From the NCBI GenBank assembly GCA_963457535.1, contig OY734803.1:62001-126000 (forward strand): 64,000 nucleotides of DNA, given 5' to 3'. Both the position numbers and the translations under genes were made by a program. The notes beneath the pieces were generated by a model. It saw only the letters and a list, made by a program, of their open reading frames with translations, searched no databases and had not been told where the DNA came from. The stretch is from JAHRAW01 sp028066695. GTDB lineage: Bacteria > Pseudomonadota > Gammaproteobacteria > Arenicellales > Poriferihabitantaceae. Below, piece by piece: positions 17,894-26,518 of this stretch (positions are counted from its first letter, which is position 1; the number at the start of each line of letters is the position of its first letter).

Positions 17894-19018
17894 ATGACAG
17901 AGGAACAGGAACAAAAACATGGAGGCGAATGGCGCGCGCGCGCGCTGATTGACCGCGGCGCGTTGCGCGACAACCTGAAAGTGGCGCGCCGCCTCGCGCC
18001 GAATTCGCGCGTGATGGCGGTGGTCAAGGCCGACGCTTACGGACACGGACTCGCCGAAGTTACCGAAACGCTGGCGCCGCATGTGGACGCGTTCGCGGTT
18101 GCCACGCTGGAAGAAGCGCTCGCCTGCCGCGACGCGCATCCGCGCATCATGATTACGGTGCTGTCGGGCCTGCTCGCGCCGGAGTCGCTGGAAATTTGCG
18201 CGCGCCACAACTTGCAGCCGCTCGCGCATTCTTCGGCGCATTTGCAATGGCTGGCGGGGTATGACGGCGCGCCGCTTTCGGTGTGGCTCAAAATTGACAC
18301 CGGCATGACGCGCCTCGGGCTGGAGCCGGCGCGGGTCGCCGGCGCGCTCGGCGAACTTAATCGCAATTCCCGCATTCGCGTCTCCGGGTTGATGTCGCAT
18401 CTGGCGAACGCCGACGACGCCGAAGACGACTTCACCGCGTCGCAATTGGAGCGCTACCGAAAATGCGCCGACCAGCATGAACTCGCGCGCAGTCTGGCGA
18501 ATTCGGCCGGCATCATGCAGTGGCCGCAAACGCATTTGGACTGGGTGCGCCCGGGAATTTTGCTTTACGGCGGCTCGCCGTTGCGCGGACGCGACGCCGG
18601 CGAACTCGGCTTGCGCGCGGCGATGCAGTTGGAAGCGCGGCTGATTTCGGTGCGCGACATTGAGGCCGGGCGCGCGCTCGGTTACGGCGGCGCCTACCGC
18701 GCGCGCGCCGCGGCGCGCATCGGCATGCTCGCCTTCGGCTACGCGGACGGGTATCCGCGGCAACTCTCCGACCGCGCCGCGGCGCTGGTCGGCGGCGCGC
18801 GCGCGCCGGTGGTCGGGCGGGTTTCCATGGACATGCTCGCGCTGGATTTGTCCGATTGTCCGCCCGAGGCGGCCGTCGTCGGCGGCGCCGCGGTATTGTG
18901 GGGCGAGGAACTTCGCGTGGATGAAATCGCCGAACACGCCGGCACGGTCGCGCACGAGTTGCTGTGCGGCGTCGGTTCGCGCGTGCGCCGCGTCTTTGTG
19001 GAGCGCATAAATGGCTAA
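17894..19018 (+). CDS. alr: Alanine racemase
   Basis: 374-residue PLP enzyme interconverting L- and D-alanine for peptidoglycan. The Schiff-base lysine lies in VMAVVKADAYGHG near residue 45, and the catalytic tyrosine region is GYGGAYRARAAARIGML. The C-terminal beta domain contains GRVSMDMLALDLSD. AGAGGAAC-rich sequence sits over the start. It overlaps the radA start by 8 nt. Confidence 0.95.
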   Translation: MTEEQEQKHGGEWRARALIDRGALRDNLKVARRLAPNSRVMAVVKADAYGHGLAEVTETLAPHVDAFAVATLEEALACRDAHPRIMITVLSGLLAPESLEICARHNLQPLAHSSAHLQWLAGYDGAPLSVWLKIDTGMTRLGLEPARVAGALGELNRNSRIRVSGLMSHLANADDAEDDFTASQLERYRKCADQHELARSLANSAGIMQWPQTHLDWVRPGILLYGGSPLRGRDAGELGLRAAMQLEARLISVRDIEAGRALGYGGAYRARAAARIGMLAFGYADGYPRQLSDRAAALVGGARAPVVGRVSMDMLALDLSDCPPEAAVVGGAAVLWGEELRVDEIAEHAGTVAHELLCGVGSRVRRVFVERING

Positions 19019-20381
19019 AACAAAAAAAATGCGCTACGCCTGCAGCGAATGCGGCGCCGACAGCGCCAAATGGTCGGGGCAATGCGGCGAATGCGGCGCG
19101 TGGAACACTTTGACCGAGCGCGCCGCGCCGCCTGACGCGGCCTCATCCGCGGCCGCGCGTTTCGGCGGAGTGTTCGGGCATGAATCCGCGCAGGCGCGCC
19201 CGCTCGGCGACATTGACATTCGCGAAGTCGGGCGCATGCGCGGCGGCAGCGGCGAATTTGACCGCGTGCTCGGCGGCGGACTGGTGCGCGGCTCCACCGT
19301 CCTGCTCGGCGGCGACCCCGGCATCGGCAAATCCACTTTGTTGCTGCAATATCTGGCGCGCATCGGCGAAAAATTTCCGGTGCTGTATGTGACCGGCGAG
19401 GAGTCGGCCGAGCAAGTCGCGCTGCGCGCAAAGCGTTTGGAAATCAACGCCGACAACATTTTGCTAATGGCGGAAAACCGCCTGGAAGTTCTGCTGGAAA
19501 CCGCGCGCGAAAAACAGCCGGCGGTGCTGGTCGCCGATTCCATTCAGACGCTTTACACCGAGGCGCTGCCGCAGGCGCCGGGCAGCATTTCGCAGGTGCG
19601 CGAATGCGCGGCGCGGCTGGTGCGCCACGCCAAACAAAGCGGCTGCAGCGTGCTGGTGGTCGGGCATGTCACCAAAGAGGGCGCGCTCGCCGGTCCGCGC
19701 GTCCTGGAGCACATGGTGGACAGCGTGCTGTATTTTGAAGGCGACACCGCGAGCGCTTTCCGCCTGATTCGCGCGTTCAAAAACCGCTTCGGCGCGGTCA
19801 ATGAAATCGGCGTGTTCGCCATGACCGAGCAGGGGTTAAAAGATGTCGCAAATCCGTCGGCGATGTTCGTCAGCAAACGCAGCGCCTCGCGCCCCGGCAG
19901 CGTGGTGCTGGCCACGCAGGAGGGCACGCGCCCGATGCTGGTGGAAGTGCAGGCGCTGGTGGATGAAAGCGCGCTGGCCAATCCGCGCCGCCTGTGCGTC
20001 GGCTTGGAGCACAACCGGCTGGCGATGCTGCTGGCGGTCGCGCACCGCCACGCCGGCGTCTCGCTGAATTCCTGCGATGTGTTCGCCAATGTCGCCGGCG
20101 GCGTGCGCGTCACCGAGACCGGCGCCGACTTGGCGCTTCTCGCGGCGATCGTTTCCAGTTTAAAAGACCGCCCGGTCGGCGCCGATTTGGCGGTGTTCGG
20201 CGAAGTCGGTTTGTCCGGCGAATTGCGCCCGGTGCAGCGCGGCTTGGAGCGCATCCGCGAAGCGCAAAAACTCGGCTTCAAGCGCGCCTTGCTGCCGCGC
20301 GCCAACCGCCCGAAATCCCCGGTAAAAGGAATTGAAATCATCGCGCCGCGGAAGATTGAGGACGCGTTGGGGATTTTTTGA
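19011..20381 (+). CDS. radA: DNA repair protein RadA
   Basis: 456-residue RecA-like branch-migration helicase. An N-terminal four-cysteine zinc finger (CSECGADSAKWSGQCGECGAW) precedes the ATPase with Walker A GGDPGIGKST, the family-specific KNRFG motif (FKNRFGAVNEIGVF) and a C-terminal Lon-protease-like domain (inactive in RadA). The start overlaps the end of alr. alr-radA is a common gammaproteobacterial pairing. Confidence 0.97.
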   Translation: MAKTKKMRYACSECGADSAKWSGQCGECGAWNTLTERAAPPDAASSAAARFGGVFGHESAQARPLGDIDIREVGRMRGGSGEFDRVLGGGLVRGSTVLLGGDPGIGKSTLLLQYLARIGEKFPVLYVTGEESAEQVALRAKRLEINADNILLMAENRLEVLLETAREKQPAVLVADSIQTLYTEALPQAPGSISQVRECAARLVRHAKQSGCSVLVVGHVTKEGALAGPRVLEHMVDSVLYFEGDTASAFRLIRAFKNRFGAVNEIGVFAMTEQGLKDVANPSAMFVSKRSASRPGSVVLATQEGTRPMLVEVQALVDESALANPRRLCVGLEHNRLAMLLAVAHRHAGVSLNSCDVFANVAGGVRVTETGADLALLAAIVSSLKDRPVGADLAVFGEVGLSGELRPVQRGLERIREAQKLGFKRALLPRANRPKSPVKGIEIIAPRKIEDALGIF

Positions 20382-20498
20382 TGGGGAATTTTGCGGATTT
20401 TCCCTTGACAAAGAGAAAGTTTGGGTAAAATCCGTATTGTCGAATTCGGCAAAAACGATTTTCCGTCCCTATTTTCTGCAACCAATACGAAAAAATCC

Positions 20499-20690
20499 AT
20501 GGCAAAAAATTTAGTCGAGTGTCACTCTTGCGAAAACGAAGTTGCACTTTCAGCAAAAACTTGCCCTCATTGTGGGGCAGATGATCCGGCTACCCCCGCA
20601 TCTTGGACGTTTTTGGCCGCTTGTTTTTGGCTTTGTTTTTGGCTTTTTGTGACTGCTGCTGTCTCTTGGTTTGCGTTTTTCGGAAAATAG
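20499..20690 (+). CDS. Zinc-ribbon single-TM small protein
   Basis: 63 residues. A CxxC-x10-CxxC zinc ribbon (Cys 8, 11, 22, 25) lies at the N-terminus and a tryptophan/phenylalanine-rich hydrophobic helix occupies about residues 35-60. The ATG at 20499 is preferred to an upstream in-frame start at 20421 because the zinc-ribbon family begins MAKxxxxCxxC. The ribbon would face the cytoplasm. Function unknown. It lies between radA and a PD-(D/E)XK-like gene on the same strand. Confidence 0.65.
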   Translation: MAKNLVECHSCENEVALSAKTCPHCGADDPATPASWTFLAACFWLCFWLFVTAAVSWFAFFGK

Positions 20691-20754
20691 ATCTTGACAT
20701 GGCTGTGGAATTAACTTCTGTCTTACCCCACCACCACACCAGCGAGGCAAAAAA

Positions 20755-21399
20755 ATGGCTACGAAAAAACGAGGTCAAGTTTCTTTCACCAAAACGCCGG
20801 CGGCCGTTATTGAGGGCATCCGAAAAGCCCGGCGCGACTATCTCGCGATGGCCGGCGAGGTGGACCGGTGGCCGGAGTACTGGGTCACGACCTATGTCGC
20901 GAAAGCGCTGTGGAAACACTTCGGCAAAAACGGTTTTATCACCGTGGAAAGCCAGGCAAAAAGTGTTTTGACGCGCAAGCGCGGCTGGCAGAGCAAAAAA
21001 ATCAGAGGCACTCTTAAATACGACATCGGTTTGTGGAAGAAAAACGAGAGTGCGCGCGCAATCATCGAGATCAAACACCAATCCAGCACGAAAGGGATCG
21101 TGCATGATGCCAAGCGCATTGCCGCAGCATTGGGCGGCGGCAAAAAAATGGAGTTCGGGGCAGTCGGCTATTACCACTGCTACAACAAATCCGGGAAAGG
21201 AAAAAATCCGCGTGAGGAGTTGCGTCTGTATCATGAGAAAGTTCTTGATGAAACCGATGACGCTTTGAAGGGGACGAAATGCCACGTCACCGATGAGTCG
21301 AGGTTGAAGTCGGCTTACTGCATGCCGTACAGCGGGGAAGATTTCTGGATCGCCGGTTGCTTGATGATCAAGCGCAAGGCGGGAGTGCGGAAAAAATAA
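20755..21399 (+). CDS. PD-(D/E)XK-like hypothetical protein
   Basis: 214 residues with a good ribosome-binding site (GAGG, 8 nt before the ATG). The centre (KYDIGLW..., then AIIEIKHQ) places Asp 90 and Glu 105-x-Lys 107 in the arrangement of the PD-(D/E)XK nuclease core, with a helical N-terminal region before it. The length and charge suit a small nuclease or restriction-endonuclease-like protein. No methyltransferase or toxin/antitoxin partner is adjacent; upstream is the zinc-ribbon peptide. A non-nuclease protein of similar fold cannot be excluded. Confidence 0.6.
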   Translation: MATKKRGQVSFTKTPAAVIEGIRKARRDYLAMAGEVDRWPEYWVTTYVAKALWKHFGKNGFITVESQAKSVLTRKRGWQSKKIRGTLKYDIGLWKKNESARAIIEIKHQSSTKGIVHDAKRIAAALGGGKKMEFGAVGYYHCYNKSGKGKNPREELRLYHEKVLDETDDALKGTKCHVTDESRLKSAYCMPYSGEDFWIAGCLMIKRKAGVRKK

Positions 21400-21422
21400 T
21401 TCCGCACTTTCCGCTCGCATTT

Positions 21423-22334
21423 TTACCTCCGCAACGCCAACAACCCCGCCGCGGTAATCGCGACAATGCCGAGGGCGCCGGCGGCGTCGGGGAATTCGGC
21501 GAACAAAAGGACGCTCCAAACCGCGACAAACGCCAAATAGGCGAAATCAAAAGGCGCGACCACACTCGGCGGCGCCAGCATGTAGGCGGCCGCGGCGCCG
21601 ATGCTGCCGACCAGCGCGGCCGCGGCGAGCGCGCCCATCACCGCGATTTCCGCGGCGCCGAGCGCGCGCCAGTCGGGCGATAAAAAACCCCCGCCGAAAA
21701 ACTCGGGCGCAAATTCGCGCACTGCAAAAGTCCCGGCAAAACCGGCGGCGCCGAGCGCGATATAGGCAAGATGCAGCGCGAGCGTGAGCGCCAGCGGGTG
21801 TTCGTCGCGGCAGTGCATGCGGGTGATGATCATGGCGAACGCGTATAACAGCGCGGCCAGAAGCGGAAGGAGCGCCCACGGATTAAAGTCGCCGGCGCGC
21901 GGGCGCAGAATTAACAGAACGCCGCAAAATCCGAGCAGCACCGCGCCCCAGCCGCGCGCGCCGACGCGTCCGCCGAGAAACATGGCGGCGAGCAGCACGA
22001 TCATGATCGGCGTGGTGTACCAAACCGCGGCCGCGGCCGAAAGCGGCAGATGCAAAAGGGAGATGTAATAGACCAGCGTCATCAGCGCGAGCAGCGCGGC
22101 GCGCAAACCGCCCCACGCGAGGCGGCGCGGCAACAGCGGCGCGTTTTGCATTTTCAAAAACAGCGCGAGCAGCGGCGCGGCCAGCAGCGAGCGCAGAATA
22201 AAAATCTGCCACAGCGTGAAAGTGGCGTTGAATTTTTTGACCAGCGCGTCTCCGAGCGACAGCGCAAAAACCGAGGCCAAAAGCGAAGCGGCCGCAAGCG
22301 GAATGTTGTCGGCGCGTTGCGTCGGAGAATGCAT
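21423..22334 (-). CDS. EamA/DMT-family transporter
   Basis: 303 residues with about ten hydrophobic helices in two repeated EamA halves, the layout of drug/metabolite transporters (RhaT/YdcZ type). A typical first-half segment is SLGDALVKKFNATFTLWQIFILRSLLAAP. Probably an inner-membrane exporter or importer of small metabolites; substrate unknown. The ATG overlaps the dapD stop by one base (TAATG), so the two are cotranscribed; a role in amino-acid export is conceivable but unproven. Confidence 0.82.
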   Translation of the reverse strand: MHSPTQRADNIPLAAASLLASVFALSLGDALVKKFNATFTLWQIFILRSLLAAPLLALFLKMQNAPLLPRRLAWGGLRAALLALMTLVYYISLLHLPLSAAAAVWYTTPIMIVLLAAMFLGGRVGARGWGAVLLGFCGVLLILRPRAGDFNPWALLPLLAALLYAFAMIITRMHCRDEHPLALTLALHLAYIALGAAGFAGTFAVREFAPEFFGGGFLSPDWRALGAAEIAVMGALAAAALVGSIGAAAAYMLAPPSVVAPFDFAYLAFVAVWSVLLFAEFPDAAGALGIVAITAAGLLALRR

Positions 22335-23161
22335 TACTTAATGCCGCGCAGCAACTCGTTGATGCCCACCTTGCTTCGGGTTTTTTCGTCCACGGTTTTG
22401 ACGATGACCGCGCAATACAAACTGTGCGAACCGTCCGCGGCCGGCATGGAACCGGACACGACCACCGATCCCGGCGGGATTTTTCCGTGGGTGACGCGGC
22501 CGCTTTCGCGGTCCAAAATGCGCGTGCTCTGGCCGATAAAAACGCCCATGGAAATCACCGCGCCGCGCCCGACTTGCACGCCTTCCACCACCTCGCTGCG
22601 CGCGCCGATGAAGCAGTCGTCCTCAATGATGGTCGGCGCGGCCTGCAGCGGCTCCAGGACGCCGCCGATGCCGACGCCGCCGGAGAGGTGCACATTTTTG
22701 CCGATTTGCGCGCACGAGCCGACCGTGGCCCAGGTGTCCACCATGGCGCCGGCGCCGACATGCGCGCCGATATTGACATAACTCGGCATCAGCACCGCGT
22801 CCGGGGCGATGTAGGCGCCACGCCGCACCACCGCCGGCGGCACCACGCGAAAGCCGCCGCGGGCGAAATCCGCGTCCTCGTATTCGGCGAATTTCAGCGG
22901 GATTTTGTCGTAATAGCGCGAAACCGCGCCGCGCTGGACGCGGTTTTCCTCCAGCCGAAAAGACAGCAAAACCGCCATTTTCAGCCATTGATTGACGCGC
23001 CAGCCGTCATTGCCGTCCGGTTCGGCGACCCGCGCCTCGCCGGAATCCAGCATTGCAAGCGCCGCGCCGACCGCCTCGCGAACCTCGTCGGGGGCGTTTT
23101 TCGGGGTGATTTCGGCGCGTTTTTCCCACGCCGAAAGGATGATTTTCTCGGGATTTTTCAT
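22334..23161 (-). CDS. dapD: Tetrahydrodipicolinate N-succinyltransferase
   Basis: 275-residue trimeric enzyme of the succinylase branch of lysine/diaminopimelate synthesis; uses succinyl-CoA. The C-terminal half is a left-handed beta-helix of hexapeptide repeats (IGAHVGAGAMVDTWATVGSCAQIG), with the conserved region RVVPPAVVRRGAYIAPDAVLMPSYVNIGA and a C-terminal GSHSLYCAVIVK. A consensus -10 box ends 11 nt before the ATG, predicting a leader of only about 5 nt. Confidence 0.96.
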   Translation of the reverse strand: MKNPEKIILSAWEKRAEITPKNAPDEVREAVGAALAMLDSGEARVAEPDGNDGWRVNQWLKMAVLLSFRLEENRVQRGAVSRYYDKIPLKFAEYEDADFARGGFRVVPPAVVRRGAYIAPDAVLMPSYVNIGAHVGAGAMVDTWATVGSCAQIGKNVHLSGGVGIGGVLEPLQAAPTIIEDDCFIGARSEVVEGVQVGRGAVISMGVFIGQSTRILDRESGRVTHGKIPPGSVVVSGSMPAADGSHSLYCAVIVKTVDEKTRSKVGINELLRGIK

Positions 23162-23172
23162 AGGGGCGGCGG

Positions 23173-23178
23173 ATTATA
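23173..23178 (-). promoter_or_regulatory. -10 box of dapD, near-leaderless
   Basis: TATAAT on the minus strand is separated from the dapD ATG by 11 nt, placing the transcript start about 5 nt before the start codon. No Shine-Dalgarno sequence can fit. Confidence 0.5.
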
Positions 23179-23312
23179 GGGGAGGATTATGCGGGAAAAG
23201 GCGAAAAAATCGCCGAAAATAATGGCGAAAATCGGCCGGATTTATGCGATAATTATGGTTGCAATCCGCCTGTTTTTTGGCTACCATTGCCGTGCGCGGG
23301 CCGGGCGGCGTG

Positions 23313-23318
23313 TATAAT
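23313..23318 (+). promoter_or_regulatory. -10 box upstream of the M23 peptidase gene
   Basis: TATAAT 39 nt before the ATG predicts a leader of about 33 nt with no Shine-Dalgarno sequence. A second possible promoter, TTGCAA (23259-23264) and TACCAT (23282-23287) with 17 nt spacing, lies further upstream. Confidence 0.45.
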
Positions 23319-23357
23319 CCGGCGCGGCACAACCCCAATCACTCTCTCAGACCAAAC

Positions 23358-24329
23358 ATGAAAGAGCATCACGAAAATCGCAAGAGCCACAAAGACCATC
23401 TGGTCATCACCGTCTCGGCGCTGTCCGGGTCGCGGCATTTCACCATCAAAAAGTCCGTCAAGCAGGCGTTCCTCGCGTCCGCCGCCGTGCTGAGCGTGGT
23501 GTTCGTGGTTTCGCTCACTTCCAACTACTTTCACGGCGAGCAGATGGACCGGGTGACCGCGCACAATGAACTCCTTGAAAAAGAGCGCGCGCGCCTGGAC
23601 AAAGTGCGCGAGCAACTCAGCGTGGAACTCACCGAGCAGCAGGATTTAAACCGCTCGCTGCGCGATGATCTGGATGAGATTGAACACCTTCTCGGCCTGC
23701 ACCATCCCGACAAAGTGAACGAGAAAAAAGGCGACCTGGTCGCGCGCATGGACATGGCGAAACTCACCGCCAATCAGGAAAAAATCCTGCACCGCAGCGT
23801 GCCGAGCGGTTTTCCGATCGGCATTTACAAAATCACCAGCGAATACGGCATGCGCCGCCACCCGGTCACCGGGCGCAAGGCGATGCACAATGGCGTGGAT
23901 CTGCGCACGCGCGGCAATGTCAATGTCTACGCCACCGCGGACGGCGTGGTGCGCCTCGCCAAGCGCAAAGACCTGAGCGGGCTGCTGATCATCGTCCAGC
24001 ACAACTTCGGATTTGAGTCGTATTATGCGCACCTCTCGGACATCCTCGTGCAGTCGGGCGAGGTCGTCCAGCGCGGGCAGTTGCTCGGCATCTCCGGCAA
24101 CACCGGCGACCACAGCACCGGCCCGCATTTGCACTACGAAGTCCGCCACCTCGGCAAAGCGCTCGACCCGATGCCGTTCCTGCACTGGGAACTCGGCTCC
24201 AACGAACTTTTCGCACAAGTGAAGGAAGTCCAATGGCCATCTTTAATCAATTTGATTCAAAAGCAAGTCATGCGTCAAACGTTGCAATTGTCGCAGCAGG
24301 CTCCCAGTTCACCGGCAACCTCGCCATAA
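23358..24329 (+). CDS. M23 (LytM) peptidoglycan endopeptidase, membrane-anchored
   Basis: 323 residues: a short basic cytoplasmic N-terminus, one transmembrane helix (about 36-56), a coiled coil (about 60-112) and a LytM domain. Zinc ligands are visible: His 177 and Asp 181 (HNGVD) and His 259 in GPHLHY, with His 225 (YYAHLS) as likely catalytic base, so the enzyme looks active rather than EnvC/NlpD-like. It should cleave peptide cross-links in the periplasm. The start at 23358 removes an unsupported upstream extension. Its 3' end overlaps the bactofilin gene by 97 nt in another frame; M23-bactofilin pairing is known in cell-shape systems. Confidence 0.93.
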   Translation: MKEHHENRKSHKDHLVITVSALSGSRHFTIKKSVKQAFLASAAVLSVVFVVSLTSNYFHGEQMDRVTAHNELLEKERARLDKVREQLSVELTEQQDLNRSLRDDLDEIEHLLGLHHPDKVNEKKGDLVARMDMAKLTANQEKILHRSVPSGFPIGIYKITSEYGMRRHPVTGRKAMHNGVDLRTRGNVNVYATADGVVRLAKRKDLSGLLIIVQHNFGFESYYAHLSDILVQSGEVVQRGQLLGISGNTGDHSTGPHLHYEVRHLGKALDPMPFLHWELGSNELFAQVKEVQWPSLINLIQKQVMRQTLQLSQQAPSSPATSP

Positions 24330-24682
24330 AATGCAAACTGCATATTGACGGCGAGTTCCACGGGGACATCGAGTCAAGCAGCGCCGTCTTGATCGGCAAG
24401 ACCGGCGTTTTGCAGAGCAAAGTGCGCGCGCGCAAACTGGTGGTCGCCGGCAAGTTCTACGGCGAGGCGCGCTGCGAGGCCATTGAACTGGTCTCCGGCG
24501 GCGTTGTGGAAGGCACGCTCTACACCGCCAGTTTGGCCATCGACAAAGACGCCTCGTTTGAGGGCAAAAGCGTCCGCAAAAAACTCCAGCCGGTCGCCGA
24601 CATCCCGGCCAAACAAAAATCCCCGCCGGCCCCGCCGCCGCCGAAAGGAAAAGACGCGCCCGCGGCCACCGTGGTTTCCTAA
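24233..24682 (+). CDS. Bactofilin
   Basis: 149-residue cytoskeletal protein. The central beta-helix domain (about residues 20-110) shows the bactofilin pattern GNLAIKCKLHIDGEFHGDIESSSAVLIGKTGVLQSKVRARKLVVAGKFYGEA. The C-terminal tail is Pro/Lys-rich and disordered. Bactofilins polymerise without nucleotides and position cell-wall enzymes. The gene starts inside the last 97 nt of the upstream LytM peptidase gene, strong linkage of enzyme and scaffold. Confidence 0.93.
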   Translation: MAIFNQFDSKASHASNVAIVAAGSQFTGNLAIKCKLHIDGEFHGDIESSSAVLIGKTGVLQSKVRARKLVVAGKFYGEARCEAIELVSGGVVEGTLYTASLAIDKDASFEGKSVRKKLQPVADIPAKQKSPPAPPPPKGKDAPAATVVS

Positions 24683-24699
24683 AGGGGCGGCTCAGCGTC

Positions 24700-25260
24700 A
24701 TGTTCACCTGCACCACGGCAGCCCAGGTATGCGCGTTTTTCGCGCTGAAAGCGGGCGGCCGCATCAACATTTTGAAGTTGATGAAGTTGCTCTACCTGTC
24801 CGAGCGGGAGTCTATGCGCCGCTTTGACTTGCCGATTATCTACGACCGTTTTGTTTCTATGAACAACGGTCCTGTGCTGTCAGCCACCCTGGATCTGTTG
24901 AATGGCAGCAGCAGCGACGCGGACTGTGCTGAGCAGTGGGCGCGGTGGATTGGCGGGCGCGACCAACACGACATCAAAGTGCAGCGGGGAATCAGGGAAG
25001 ACATGTTCGATCATTTGAGCCGGGCGGATTTGGAGGTGCTGAATGCTGTATGGGAGCAATTTGGCATGCATGACAAGTGGGAACTGGTCAGCCACACCCA
25101 CAAAAATTGCCCCGAATGGAAACACCCCGGCGGCTCATCGCTGCCGATTCGCTATGAAGATGTTCTCCTCGCGCTCGGCAAAAGCGAATCTGTTTCCCGC
25201 GAAATTGCCGGCGAGATTCGCGGACAGCGGGAACTTGACCGCATATTTGCCTCGTTGTAA
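24700..25260 (+). CDS. Panacea-domain (SocA-like) antitoxin
   Basis: 186 residues with the Panacea/DUF4065 pattern: INILKLMKLLYLSERESMRRFDLPIIYDRFVSMNNGPVLS near residues 22-62, then mostly helical sequence. Panacea proteins act as antitoxins with varied toxins, or as proteolytic adaptors like SocA. A PemK-like gene begins 21 nt downstream on the same strand. The pair is less GC-rich than the ccm genes and bactofilin beside it. Confidence 0.75.
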   Translation: MFTCTTAAQVCAFFALKAGGRINILKLMKLLYLSERESMRRFDLPIIYDRFVSMNNGPVLSATLDLLNGSSSDADCAEQWARWIGGRDQHDIKVQRGIREDMFDHLSRADLEVLNAVWEQFGMHDKWELVSHTHKNCPEWKHPGGSSLPIRYEDVLLALGKSESVSREIAGEIRGQRELDRIFASL

Positions 25261-25281
25261 TTTCGCGGGGACAAAAATACT

Positions 25282-25659
25282 TTGTTCAGTGTAAGGAAAC
25301 GCCGCGCGTTGTTGCTGCCGACGGGGCCCGTAAAGCATTTGTATGTCGTTTTGAACGACCCTGTCGGGCCCGAAGGGGAGGTGATTCTTGTGCCGATTAG
25401 CAGTGTGCGGTCAAATCGTCGATGTGATGACACTTGTCTTATTGAGAAAGACGAGCATGAGTTCATTAGACATCGCAGTTATGTTGTATATGCACTTCGC
25501 CAGCGGCGTCGCGCGGTGGAATTGGAAAAGGGCGTTGAGAAAGGCATATTCACAGACAAAGGAATCGTTAACAACGAACTGTTTGCGCGGATTATCAAAG
25601 GTGCCGCGCACTCCAAGTTCACGCGTCCGTTTGTCTACTCGCATGATTTATCCTCATAG
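25282..25659 (+). CDS. PemK/MazF-like toxin paired with Panacea antitoxin
   Basis: 125 residues. The pattern KHLYVVLNDPVGPEGEVILVPISSV, then DDTCLIEKDEHEFIRHRSYVVYA, resembles small SH3-barrel (PemK/MazF-superfamily) ribonuclease toxins that occur beside Panacea antitoxins. No ATG is available; a TTG at 25282 is the earliest start after the in-frame stop. Toxin identity rests on pattern and pairing, so activity is inference. Confidence 0.6.
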   Translation: MFSVRKRRALLLPTGPVKHLYVVLNDPVGPEGEVILVPISSVRSNRRCDDTCLIEKDEHEFIRHRSYVVYALRQRRRAVELEKGVEKGIFTDKGIVNNELFARIIKGAAHSKFTRPFVYSHDLSS

Positions 25660-25681
25660 GAGTAAGAGCGAAACGGCGCCG

Positions 25682-26518
25682 CTACTCCTCGGCAGTTTCA
25701 CCTCCGGAGTTTCCCGCCGCCTCCCGCATGCGCGTGATAAACCCTTCCACCTCCGCCCGCGCGCGCGCGTCTTCGGCGAGCAGCGGCTGCAGGCGGCGCA
25801 GGTAGCCGAGCGCGCGCGCCGGCTGTGATTGCGATTCGGCGGCGAGCGCGGCGAGCCACAATGCGGTTTTGTGCGCGGGGCGCAGCGCCAGCGCGCGTTC
25901 AATGTTGGCGCGCGCGTCTTCGGTGAAGGCGCCGTTATTCGCCATGACTTCGGCGTCGGCCCAGGCCGCGAGAAGGTCCGCGTCATCGCCGCGCAATTGG
26001 TGCAGGGTGCGGTAGGCGCGCGCGGCGTCGGCGAAGCGGCCGAGATGCATGTAAGTGCGCGCGGCGAGTTGCCAGCCGTTGGCGTCTTCGGGAGACGCTT
26101 CCAGTTTGCGCTCCAGTTGCGTGATCATCTCCCCGATGGGCGGCATTTGCGCCGGCGGCGATGCGGCGAAGTCGCGCGGCGCCAGCGCGGCCGGACTGCC
26201 GAGCGCGAGGTAGAGGAGCGCGGCGGAAAGCGGAATCAGCGCGAGCAACAGCGCGATGGAAAACATGCCCGGGGTTTTTGCCGCCCCGCTTGCTGCCGAT
26301 TGCTCCGCGCCTTCCAAATCATCCAGCAGCGCCAGTTCAATTTCCGCGCGCGCCGCGTCGTCGTCCGGCTCCAATTCCTCCAGCCGCCGCCGCGCAATTT
26401 CAATGTTCTGCGTGTCGCGCGCCTCACCGCGCGGCCGCCGCCGCCCCAAAAGGGCGGGCAGCAGCAGCGCGATGGTGACCGCGGAAAGCGCAAGCGCGCC
26501 CGAAAAAAACCAGATCAA
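25682..26518 (-). CDS. ccmI: Cytochrome c maturation protein CcmI
   Basis: 278 residues. Two N-terminal membrane helices (LIWFFSGALALSAVTIALLLPALLG and, after a leucine-zipper-like loop, MFSIALLLALIPLSAALLYLALG) precede a periplasmic TPR domain that holds apocytochrome c for haem ligation. The probable start is TTG at 26518, which overlaps the ccmH stop (TTGA); a longer in-frame extension upstream overlaps ccmH entirely. Last gene of the ccm operon. Confidence 0.88.
   Translation of the reverse strand: MIWFFSGALALSAVTIALLLPALLGRRRPRGEARDTQNIEIARRRLEELEPDDDAARAEIELALLDDLEGAEQSAASGAAKTPGMFSIALLLALIPLSAALLYLALGSPAALAPRDFAASPPAQMPPIGEMITQLERKLEASPEDANGWQLAARTYMHLGRFADAARAYRTLHQLRGDDADLLAAWADAEVMANNGAFTEDARANIERALALRPAHKTALWLAALAAESQSQPARALGYLRRLQPLLAEDARARAEVEGFITRMREAAGNSGGETAEE

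Noticed and set aside
20405..20431. TTGACA...TAAAAT as a promoter of the zinc-ribbon gene
   Set aside because: Spacing is only 15 nt; kept out for lack of support, though it may work weakly.
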